From Streptomyces pyxinicus (GTDB taxonomy: Bacteria > Actinomycetota > Actinomycetes > Streptomycetales > Streptomycetaceae), in NCBI RefSeq assembly GCF_024753135.1, contig NZ_JANUGP010000003.1:186001-250000 (forward strand): a stretch of 64,000 nt of DNA. The letters run 5' to 3'. Shown here piece after piece: positions 34,085 through 41,094 of this stretch. The notes under the pieces are model-generated. The model did not search any database and was not told the origin of the DNA. It saw only the letters and a list, made by a program, of their open reading frames with translations. Position numbers and translations under genes: made by a program. Within the stretch, counting starts at the first letter, position 1. Each line of letters starts with the position of its first letter.

Positions 34085-34933
34085 GTGGACGCCCTCGAAA
34101 CCCGGGAGCTGAGGTACTTCACGGCGGTCGCCGAAGAACTGCACTTCGGCCGCGCCGCCGAGCGCCTCGGCATGGCCCAGCCGCCGTTGTCACGGGCGAT
34201 CCAGCGTCTGGAACGGCGTCTGGGCGTCCGGCTGCTGGAACGCGACCGGCGCGGCGTCGCGCTCACCGCCGCGGGTGAGGTCCTGCTGGACGAGGCCCGC
34301 GCGACCCTCGACGCCGCCACCGCCGCCGCTCGTCGGACCCGGCGCGCGGCCGCGCCCCACAGCCGTCTGGTGCTGGTGACCAAGGCCACCGGCTCCCACG
34401 AACTCCTGCGGAAGCTGCTCGACACCTACGCCGCCGAACCCGACGCGGCCGAGGTGGAGGTGGTGCTGTGCGGAATCGGCGAGGAGGAACGCCTGCTACG
34501 CGACGGCCGCGCCGACGTCGCCCTGCTGCACCCTCTCTACAGTTCCCTCGCCGGGTTCGACAGCGAGGAACTGCTGACCGAGGGTCAGGTCGCCGTCCTG
34601 CCCGCCGGACATCCTCTGGCCGCGCGGCCCTCCCTCGCCATGGCCGACGTCGCCGGCGTCCCCGATCTGCCGGCCGCCCGCTGGCCCCGCCACGACGGCA
34701 CCTACCCGCCCGGCCCCGGCCCCGAGATCCACGACCTGTCGCAGCTCGCCCAGCTGATCGCCCTCGGACGCACCCTGGCCGTCATCCCCGCCTCCGCCCG
34801 CGCCTGGCTGTGGACCGCCCACACCGCCGTCCCCCTCACCGACGCGCCCCCCGTCACCACCCACATCGCCTGGCCGTCCCACAGCCGCTCCCGCCCCCTC
34901 GCCGACCTGATCCGTACAGCGACCCGGCTGTGA
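34085..34933 (+). CDS. LysR family transcriptional regulator
   Basis: A 282-residue LysR regulator. The N-terminal winged HTH reads LETRELRYFTAVAEELHFGR then AAERLGMAQPPLSRAIQRLE, and a periplasmic-binding-like effector domain follows (LVLVTKATGSHELLRKLL onward). Consecutive GTG codons at 34082 and 34085 are both possible starts. Divergent from the SDR gene with a dyad between, the classical LysR arrangement. A 16-bp tandem duplication spans its stop codon. Confidence 0.9.
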   Translation: MDALETRELRYFTAVAEELHFGRAAERLGMAQPPLSRAIQRLERRLGVRLLERDRRGVALTAAGEVLLDEARATLDAATAAARRTRRAAAPHSRLVLVTKATGSHELLRKLLDTYAAEPDAAEVEVVLCGIGEEERLLRDGRADVALLHPLYSSLAGFDSEELLTEGQVAVLPAGHPLAARPSLAMADVAGVPDLPAARWPRHDGTYPPGPGPEIHDLSQLAQLIALGRTLAVIPASARAWLWTAHTAVPLTDAPPVTTHIAWPSHSRSRPLADLIRTATRL

Positions 34934-34953
34934 GCCCACCCGGCTGTGAGCCC
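34922..34953. repeat. 16-bp tandem duplication across the LysR stop codon
   Basis: ACCCGGCTGTGAGCCC is present twice head to tail (34922-34937, 34938-34953). The first copy includes the TGA stop of the LysR gene. It looks like recent replication slippage. The remaining gene-free stretch to 35133 holds nothing recognised. Confidence 0.85.
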
Positions 34954-35133
34954 GCTGGGCGCACGCCCTCGTCGGCCCGGGTGCACTCGGCGTCGACGCG
35001 CGTGGTGGCCCCCGGGGTTCCGCGGGGGCGGTGCCGAGCGCTCCGTCCGAGGCGGGGGAGCGCCAGGCGAACCCGTAGGCGCGTCAACGCGTCCCCGTGG
35101 CGTGACCGGGCCGGTGAGCCGCCCCCGGCGGAC

Positions 35134-35319
35134 TCAGCCGCCCCAGGACGTGTCGTCGCAGCGGAAATGCGGCATGCAGTCGGCCGCCGTGACGGACGTG
35201 GTGACGGAGGTCGTCCGCACGGACTCCGCGTGTTGGGCGGCCCCCACGAACCCGCACGCCACGAGAGCGGTGATCGCTACACAGAACCGGACACGCAGTG
35301 CGCAGATCAGACGCGTCAT
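35134..35319 (-). CDS. Small secreted peptide (61 aa)
   Basis: A 61-residue protein with an N-terminal signal peptide (MTRLICALRVRFCVAITALV, then ACGFVGAAQHA as the cleavage region). The mature remainder is about 30 residues, Thr/Ser-rich with two cysteines (TAADCMPHFRCDDTSWGG) near the C-terminus that could form a disulphide. GGAG lies 8 nt upstream of ATG 35319. It follows the mini-LuxR gene in the same direction by 56 bp, so they may be co-expressed. I know no family for it. Confidence 0.6.
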   Translation of the reverse strand: MTRLICALRVRFCVAITALVACGFVGAAQHAESVRTTSVTTSVTAADCMPHFRCDDTSWGG

Positions 35320-35375
35320 TATCAAGTCTCCTGTACTTGTGCCTTGTTGCCCGTTCATCGTGCTTCCCGCGCTGT

Positions 35376-35630
35376 TCAGTCGCCGAGGGCCGGCTCGGGT
35401 GCCGCACCGAGCGAGCCGGCCATCAGGGGCATGGCGCACATCAGTAGCTGCATGCGGTTGCGTGCGCCGGTCTTCGCCCGGATGCGGCGGATGTAAGTGT
35501 CCACGGTGTGGCGGCTGAGAGCCATGCGCTGGGCTATCGCGTCGTACGTCAGCCCGTCCGCCATGTGCACCAGCACCTGTCGCTCCCGCCGGCTCAGCGG
35601 CGCGGCCGGGGTGATGACAGTGTTGTCCAT
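35376..35630 (-). CDS. Single-domain LuxR-type HTH protein
   Basis: An 84-residue protein that is almost only a LuxR/GerE DNA-binding domain: LSRRERQVLVHMADGLTYDA followed by IAQRMALSRHTVDTYIRRIR and AKTGARNRMQLL. No receiver or sensor domain is present, as in the GerE-like or orphan LuxR proteins of Streptomyces. GGAGGG lies 10 nt upstream of ATG 35630. It sits at the left border of the capreomycidine cluster, divergent from the hydrolase gene across 299 bp, and might be a cluster regulator; that is inference. Confidence 0.82.
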   Translation of the reverse strand: MDNTVITPAAPLSRRERQVLVHMADGLTYDAIAQRMALSRHTVDTYIRRIRAKTGARNRMQLLMCAMPLMAGSLGAAPEPALGD

Positions 35631-35929
35631 TCGCTTGCGGCCCTCCTGGTCGTGAAGGGGGTCTGAGTGGTGCCTGGAGGGCCGTGCCCGGCGGGCCGGG
35701 CCCTTCGGGAGAAATCCTGGCCCGGGAGCGGGTCCAGTGGGGCGGGAAGCCCGCTCATCAAGCTGTCGTGCAAGAAGAGGAGGAGGGGGCAGAGGGGGAC
35801 AAAAGTGCGAAGCGGTGCTCCTGCGGGAGTCCGACCCCTGGCCGCTGACCTGCGCCGCCCTAGCATGGCGGCTGTGTGGCGGCCCGGTGCTCCGGTCGCC
35901 CACGCCGGGACCGACCGCGAGGAGGGGAC

Positions 35930-36727
35930 GTGCGCACACTGCGGGTGGCGGGCGCCGAGTTCGACGTACGGGACGAGGGCGACGGGGAGCCCGTACTGCT
36001 CGTGGCGGGCAGCGGAGCCGCCGGCCGGGTCTGGGACCTGCACCAGGTGCCCGCCCTGCGCGCGGCGGGCTTCCGGGTCCTGACCTTCGACCGACGACCG
36101 CTCCAGGAGACGTCCTCCCCGCCGGACCCGCGTGCCCTCGCCGCAGAACTATCGCACGTGCTGGCCGAGTTGGGCCTACCCGGGTGCCGGGCCGTCGGCG
36201 CTTCCTTCGGGGGCGAGGTCGTACAGGAGCTGATGCTCAGCCGGCCGGAGCTGGTGACGCGGGCCGTACTGATGGCCACGCGCGGTCGCGGCGACCTGTC
36301 CGGCAGAACGATGGCCGACGCGGAGCGGGAGCTGGCCGCCGCCGGGGTGCGGCTGCCGCCGCGCTACGCGGCCTGGCAGCGCGCCGTGCTCAATCTGTCG
36401 CCCGCCACCTGGCGGCGCGAGGACGAACTGCTCGACTGGCTCGACCTGTTCGAGGCGGCCGAGCGCGCCGGGACCGCCCCGGTGCCGGTCCCGGCCGGCG
36501 GCGAGCCGGCGGACCGGCTCGCCGCGCTCGGCCGGGTGTCCGTCCCGGTCCTCGTGCTGGGCTTCGAGCACGACCTGATCGTGCCCCCGTGGCTGTGCCG
36601 CGAGGTCGCCGGGGCACTGCCCCGTGGACGGTACGCCGAACTCGCGGAGTGCGGGCACTACGGATATCTGGAGCGGCCCGCCGAGGTGAACGCCGCGCTG
36701 CTGGAGTTCCTCACCACCGCGGCCTGA
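35930..36727 (+). CDS. Alpha/beta hydrolase
   Basis: A 265-residue alpha/beta hydrolase. The oxyanion segment VLLVAGSGAAGRVWDLHQVP, nucleophile elbow AVGASFGGEVVQEL (Ser), acid LVLGFEHDLIVPPWL (Asp) and LAECGHYGYLERPAE (His) are complete. Size and layout fit esterases and peptide hydrolases, also seen as stand-alone editing or release enzymes in NRPS clusters. GTG at 35930 follows GGAGGGG. It converges with the carrier-protein gene 15 bp away and marks the left edge of the cluster, though membership is uncertain. Confidence 0.83.
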   Translation: MRTLRVAGAEFDVRDEGDGEPVLLVAGSGAAGRVWDLHQVPALRAAGFRVLTFDRRPLQETSSPPDPRALAAELSHVLAELGLPGCRAVGASFGGEVVQELMLSRPELVTRAVLMATRGRGDLSGRTMADAERELAAAGVRLPPRYAAWQRAVLNLSPATWRREDELLDWLDLFEAAERAGTAPVPVPAGGEPADRLAALGRVSVPVLVLGFEHDLIVPPWLCREVAGALPRGRYAELAECGHYGYLERPAEVNAALLEFLTTAA

Positions 36728-36742
36728 CCCGGGCGGTACGGG

Positions 36743-37162
36743 TCAGTGCTCCCGGGCGGACTCGCCCAGCACGTCCCCGAGCAGCCGGTGGGCGAGGGCC
36801 AGCCGCTCGTCGGCCGACAGCCGTGCCAGCGCCGGCCACAGCACGTCCACGCCGCCCGCCGGGGCGGCGGCCCGCTCGGGGGTCCGCGCCGGGGCGTCCG
36901 GTACGGCGGCGGACCCCGCGCCGGGCGTCTCGGGCGCGGCGGGCGTGGCCGGGGCCGCGAGCAGGTCGGCGACCGACGGGGCGGTCAGCAGGTCCTGGAG
37001 GGCGATCTCCCAGCCGTGGTCGTGCTCCAGGGAGCTGACCAGGCGGGCCGCGTCCAGCGAGGAGCCGCCCAGCTCGAACCAGCCGCCGTCCAGGTCCTCC
37101 TGGCCAAGGTAGGTGCGGGCCAGCTTCAGGGCCTGGGCGCGGGTTTCGTCCGTCAGGGTCAT
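36743..37162 (-). CDS. Free-standing peptidyl carrier protein with C-terminal docking-like tail
   Basis: A 139-residue protein. The first 70 residues form a phosphopantetheine carrier (GGWFELGGSSLDAARLVSSL, attachment Ser35). A Pro/Ala linker follows, and the last 35 residues include LWPALARLSADERLALAHRL. A near-identical tail (LWPALAPLSRRERLDLAHRL) ends the T-C-A synthetase at 58921-62139, so it is likely a protein-interaction (docking) element. The carrier probably serves as an in-trans holder for an amino acid of the cluster. ATG 37162 has a GAGAA-type upstream site. It is transcribed with the kinase and MFS genes. Confidence 0.82.
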   Translation of the reverse strand: MTLTDETRAQALKLARTYLGQEDLDGGWFELGGSSLDAARLVSSLEHDHGWEIALQDLLTAPSVADLLAAPATPAAPETPGAGSAAVPDAPARTPERAAAPAGGVDVLWPALARLSADERLALAHRLLGDVLGESAREH

Positions 37163-37253
37163 CGCTTCGTTCTCCTTCTCGGGCTGGGTGGAACCGGTGT
37201 GCGGGGCGGATGGGCGGTCGTCAGGGAGGGGGAGGTCGGTCGGGCGGCCCGGG

Positions 37254-38243
37254 TCAGGGGGTGGCGTGCGGGTCCGGGGCCGGGTGGGTGGCGGGTTCCG
37301 GCGGGGCGCCGGGTTCCGGGGGCGGGGCGGCGAGCCGGTCGCGGGCCACGGCGGTGAACGCCGGACGGCCGGTGCGCGCGCCCAGCAGCCCCACATGGGC
37401 CCAGCGGAACGACGCCCGCAGCAACACGCGTTCGCGCAGGCCCGGCTGGACCGTGCCGCCGCCGCGCCGGTACGCCGACAGCAGCCGGTCGAGCAACGGG
37501 CCGCCGCCCGCCAGGTACTGGTCGACGAAGTCCGCCGCCGGATCGTCGAAGGCGGCGTTCGTCCAGTCCAGGACGCCGGTCACCGCCTCCGACCCCGGAC
37601 CGACCAGGGTGTGCCCCGGATGCATGTCGCCGTGCGTGAGCCGGGCCTGGTGGGTCCAGTGCCGCTCGTCGTCCAGCCAGGCCCGCCAGTGCGCGTACCA
37701 GGGCTCGGGCAGCGGTACGGCGGTCCGGGCGTCGGCCAGCGTCCGGGCCAGTTCCTCGCGCACCAGGCCCGGTTCGCGCGGCGGGATCCCCGCGTCCACG
37801 GCTTCCTCCACCGGCATCCGGTGCAGGGCGGCGAGGGCCGACCCGAGAGAGGTCACGTACCCGGTGCCGGGCCGGCCGCACCCGGCGGCCGGATGCCACT
37901 CGTAGCGCAGACCGGCCGGGTCCTCGGCGCCGGCGGGGACGCCGCCGAGCCTGCGGTAGGCGATGAACGCGCGGTCGGCGTGCTCCCAGCGGGGCACGGC
38001 CACCGGCAGCACGGGCCGGACCGCGGCGAGCACGGCCGCCTCCGCGGCGATACGGTCGGCGCTGCGGCTGCGGCGGGGCAGCCGCAGGATCCAGTCGGCG
38101 CCCTCGGTGTCCTGGACCATGACCACCCGGAAGTCCCAGCCCGTGTCGTCGAGGACTGCCGTCGCCGGACGCAGGGACAGCCCGCGGGAGGCGGCCGACT
38201 CCAGGGCGCCGGTGAGGACTTCACGCGGGTCGGGGGCGGTCAT
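37254..38243 (-). CDS. Macrolide-2'-phosphotransferase-like kinase (candidate self-resistance)
   Basis: A 329-residue APH-fold kinase. The catalytic loop LTHGDMHPGHTLVG and the metal-binding GVLDWTNAAFDDPAADFVDQ are characteristic of the Mph macrolide phosphotransferase branch of the aminoglycoside kinase family. WILRLPRRS contains the probable ATP-binding lysine substitute region. The ATG overlaps the stop of the MFS gene by 4 bp. A kinase joined to an exporter inside a biosynthetic cluster suggests that the product is phosphorylated as self-protection. The Pro-rich C-terminal tail (EPGAPPEPATHPAPDPHATP) looks disordered. Confidence 0.85.
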   Translation of the reverse strand: MTAPDPREVLTGALESAASRGLSLRPATAVLDDTGWDFRVVMVQDTEGADWILRLPRRSRSADRIAAEAAVLAAVRPVLPVAVPRWEHADRAFIAYRRLGGVPAGAEDPAGLRYEWHPAAGCGRPGTGYVTSLGSALAALHRMPVEEAVDAGIPPREPGLVREELARTLADARTAVPLPEPWYAHWRAWLDDERHWTHQARLTHGDMHPGHTLVGPGSEAVTGVLDWTNAAFDDPAADFVDQYLAGGGPLLDRLLSAYRRGGGTVQPGLRERVLLRASFRWAHVGLLGARTGRPAFTAVARDRLAAPPPEPGAPPEPATHPAPDPHATP

Positions 38244-39598
38244 GAGGACTCCGTCCGGTCCACGGCGGCGCCGGTGTCCGGGACGGGCGCGCTCTCGCCG
38301 GAGCCGTCCGCGGGCCGCGGTGCCGTGCCCGTCAGCGAGCCGCCCAGGACGTAGTCCTCGGGGATGTCGCGGAGGGTGCGCAGCGGTGAGTAGTAGATCC
38401 ACAGGAAGGACAGGGTCGTCGCGATGCCCGCGATCCACAAGGTGGTCCGGGCGCCCAGGAGTTGGCCGAGGAGGCCGCCGAGCACCGCGCCCAGCGGCAG
38501 GGTGCTCCACACCAGCAGCCGGTTGAAGGCGCTGACCCGGCCGAGCAGCCGGTCCGGGGTGATGGACTGCCGGAAGGTGACGACGATGACGTTGTAGACG
38601 ACCATGCCCGCCGAGGAGACGAACAGGCCCAGGCTGACCAGGGAGAGCCGCCACCCGGTGTCCACCAGGGGCACCAGCGTGAAGCCGGCGCCGGCCACCA
38701 GGGTGGCCGTCCAGATGGCCGGCCCGTGCCCCAGCCGCCGTGCCACCTTCGCGGCCAGCACGCCGCCGAGCAGGCCGCCGACGCCCTCGAAGGTCAGCAG
38801 CAGACCGATGACACCCCCGCCGAGGTCCAGGTCACGGGCGAGCAGCACCGGGATCATCGGAGTGCCCACGCTCCAGAAGAGGTTGAAGCACGCGGTGCTG
38901 AGGGACGTGCGCCGCAGCAGGACGTCGCCCAGGACCGCGCGCAGCCCCTCGGCCGCGTCCTTCCGCCACGAGCCGGGTTTCCCGTCGGCGTGCTCGGGCA
39001 GCGGTTCACGCCCCCGCACCAGCAGTACACAGCCCGCCGACCACAGGTAGCCGCCGACCGACACCAGGACGGCCACCGGCGCGGCCAGCGCCTGCACCAG
39101 CACGCCACCGAGACCCGGGCCGGCGGCCTGGGCCACCGACTGGACCACCTGGAGTCGGGTGTTCGCGTCGATCAGCCGGTCCCGGGGCACCAGCGAGGGC
39201 ACGTAACTCGCGTACCCCACCTCGAAGAAGACGGTGAGCAGCCCGAACACGAAAGCCACAGCGATGAGTTGGGCCGCCGTGAGGACACCGGCCCACCAGG
39301 CGACCGGGATCCACAGCAGCAGTACGGCGCGGGCGGCGTCCGTGGCCAGCAGCAGCGGGCGCTTGCGCACCCGGTCCGCCCACACACCGGCCGGGACGCT
39401 CGCCAGCAGGTAGGGCAGCGACTCGGCGGCCGACAGGGCTCCCACCTCCAGCGGGGAGGCGTCCAGACTGACCACGGCCACCAGCGGCAGGGCCAGTGTC
39501 AGGATCTGTGTGCCGAACTGACTGATGCCGTCCGCGAGGAATATCTGACGGAAATCGCCCAGCCGCAGAATGCTGTCGGCCGGAATTTTTGGACGCAT
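38240..39598 (-). CDS. MFS exporter (EntS-like)
   Basis: A 452-residue major facilitator with about 12 hydrophobic segments, close in pattern to EntS-type siderophore/antibiotic exporters: LGDFRQIFLADGISQFGTQI at the N-terminus, the motif-A region VPAGVWADRVRKRPLLLATD and FFEVGYASYVPSLVPRDRLI. It is translationally coupled (ATGA) to the kinase downstream. Divergent from the capreomycidine synthase gene across a 344-bp region with nested inverted repeats (39789-39819). It is the likely product exporter of the cluster. ATG 39598 lacks a good ribosome site. Confidence 0.86.
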   Translation of the reverse strand: MRPKIPADSILRLGDFRQIFLADGISQFGTQILTLALPLVAVVSLDASPLEVGALSAAESLPYLLASVPAGVWADRVRKRPLLLATDAARAVLLLWIPVAWWAGVLTAAQLIAVAFVFGLLTVFFEVGYASYVPSLVPRDRLIDANTRLQVVQSVAQAAGPGLGGVLVQALAAPVAVLVSVGGYLWSAGCVLLVRGREPLPEHADGKPGSWRKDAAEGLRAVLGDVLLRRTSLSTACFNLFWSVGTPMIPVLLARDLDLGGGVIGLLLTFEGVGGLLGGVLAAKVARRLGHGPAIWTATLVAGAGFTLVPLVDTGWRLSLVSLGLFVSSAGMVVYNVIVVTFRQSITPDRLLGRVSAFNRLLVWSTLPLGAVLGGLLGQLLGARTTLWIAGIATTLSFLWIYYSPLRTLRDIPEDYVLGGSLTGTAPRPADGSGESAPVPDTGAAVDRTESS

Positions 39599-39788
39599 GG
39601 CGGTAATAGTGCCATGGGAAACTCGACAGGTCACTAGTGCGTCCACCAGTACATCGGCGAGTGGCCCGAGCGGCGCTGTTCCAGCGGGCCCGGGCCCTTG
39701 CCGGCCGACCGATATCGCCGCTCCTGCCTGCGGAGATGGCGAACCGGACGGAATGATTCCGCCGTGTGGGGGCGAGGGCGGGTGCCCT

Positions 39789-39819
39789 GTCACGTACTCA
39801 CGTTACTTGTAACCGTGAC
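39789..39819. promoter_or_regulatory. Nested inverted repeat in the exporter / synthase divergent promoter
   Basis: An inner dyad GTTAC-TT-GTAAC (39802-39813) is enclosed by an outer pair GTCACG...CGTGAC (39789-39794, 39814-39819). It lies between the MFS gene (starts 39598, leftward) and the capreomycidine synthase gene (starts 39943, rightward). The adjacent AT-rich TTGATTTAATCA (39828-39839) may be part of a promoter. This is the best candidate for a cluster-specific operator; the regulator is unknown. Confidence 0.5.
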
Positions 39820-39942
39820 GAACCCCTTGATTTAATCAGGGCAGTCGGCACCGATTTCCCCCGCCGAGTCGAGGCGCATGGTGAGTGCCCGGACGCATTG
39901 TCCACCGATTTTTCTGAGCCCTTATCCGATGAGGTTTTCTTC

Positions 39943-41094
39943 GTGTCACGGACTCGAATGGAATTCAATGCATCGCGCCATGCGGAGCCTCCGGTACTGG
40001 AGGAGTGGTACCGGCGCAGGCTCGACCAGGCGGAGCGGGACATCAGCTCCAGCGGAGTGCACCCCTACACCTACGCCGAACTGCGCGAGCTGACCGGCCT
40101 CCAGGCAACCGACCTCGACGGCATCCTCGTCGACGACAGCACCTCACAGGGCTCGCCCGAGCTGCGCCGGGCCATCGCCGACCGCTATCTCCCCGGCCGG
40201 GCCGACCGCGTCATGGTCACCCACGGCTCCAGCGAGGCGATCGCCCTGACCCTGGAGACCCTGCTCTCGCCGGGCGACCGGGTGGTCCTGCCGGACATGC
40301 TGTACCACTCGCTCGTGCACTATCCGCGGGCGGCCGGCTGTGTCCTGCACCCCGTGCCGCTGGACGTGTTCACCGCCGCCGACACCGACCCGCGAGCCCT
40401 GGAGCGGGCGATTCCCGCGGACACCCGGGCGGTGATCGTCAACTTCCCGCACAACCCGACGGGCGCCACCCTCACCGACACCGCGTACCGGGGACTGCTC
40501 GACCGGGTCGAGGAGATCGGCGCGGTCCTGGTCTGGGACGCGGCGACGGCCGAGATGAGCTGGTACGGGCCACCGCTGCCCGACCCCGGCACCCGGTATG
40601 CGCGCACCGTCAGCTACGGCACCTTCTCCAAGGCGTTCGGGCTGCCCGGTCTCCGCGTCGGCTGGTGCGCGGCGCCCGAGGAGCTGATCGAACGCAGCTT
40701 CACCGTGCGCGACCGCACCACCCTGTTCCTCTCCCCGCTGGTGGAGACGCTGGCCACCGCCGCGATGCGCGCCGCGGACGCCCTGATCGCGCCCCGCCGG
40801 GCCGAGGCCCGCGCCAACCTGACCGTGCTGGAGAAGTGGGTCGCCGACCACGCGGGCCTGGTCGCCTGGACACCCCCGCGCGGCGGGGTCTGCTGCCTGC
40901 TGGAGCTGCCCGGCGTCACCGACTCCGAGCGTTTCTGCGCCGAACTCCTGGAGACGTACGGCACCTTGCTCGTCCCCGGCACCGCCTTCGGCCGCGAGGG
41001 CGCCGTACGCCTCGGATTCGGCGGTACCGAGAAGGAGTTCACCGACGGGCTGGACACGCTCTCCGCCTTCCTGCGGGCCCGGGACGGCCGCTGA
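39943..41094 (+). CDS. Capreomycidine synthase-like PLP enzyme (VioD/OrfR type)
   Basis: A 383-residue fold-type I PLP enzyme closely resembling VioD, which cyclises beta-hydroxyarginine to capreomycidine, and OrfR of streptothricin biosynthesis. Shared blocks are DISSSGVHPYTYAELREL, VMVTHGSSEAIALTLETLLS, VIVNFPHNPTGATLTDTA and the PLP-lysine region SYGTFSKAFGLPGLRVGWC. Length fits VioD (about 390 aa). I chose GTG 39943, 8 nt after GAGG; ATG 39958 is a fallback. Its stop overlaps the ATG of the A-T gene (ATGA). It is the first gene of an operon reaching 47545. The VioC-type partner lies two genes on. Confidence in the reaction type is high; 4-hydroxy versus plain capreomycidine cannot be told. 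Confidence 0.9.
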   Translation: MSRTRMEFNASRHAEPPVLEEWYRRRLDQAERDISSSGVHPYTYAELRELTGLQATDLDGILVDDSTSQGSPELRRAIADRYLPGRADRVMVTHGSSEAIALTLETLLSPGDRVVLPDMLYHSLVHYPRAAGCVLHPVPLDVFTAADTDPRALERAIPADTRAVIVNFPHNPTGATLTDTAYRGLLDRVEEIGAVLVWDAATAEMSWYGPPLPDPGTRYARTVSYGTFSKAFGLPGLRVGWCAAPEELIERSFTVRDRTTLFLSPLVETLATAAMRAADALIAPRRAEARANLTVLEKWVADHAGLVAWTPPRGGVCCLLELPGVTDSERFCAELLETYGTLLVPGTAFGREGAVRLGFGGTEKEFTDGLDTLSAFLRARDGR

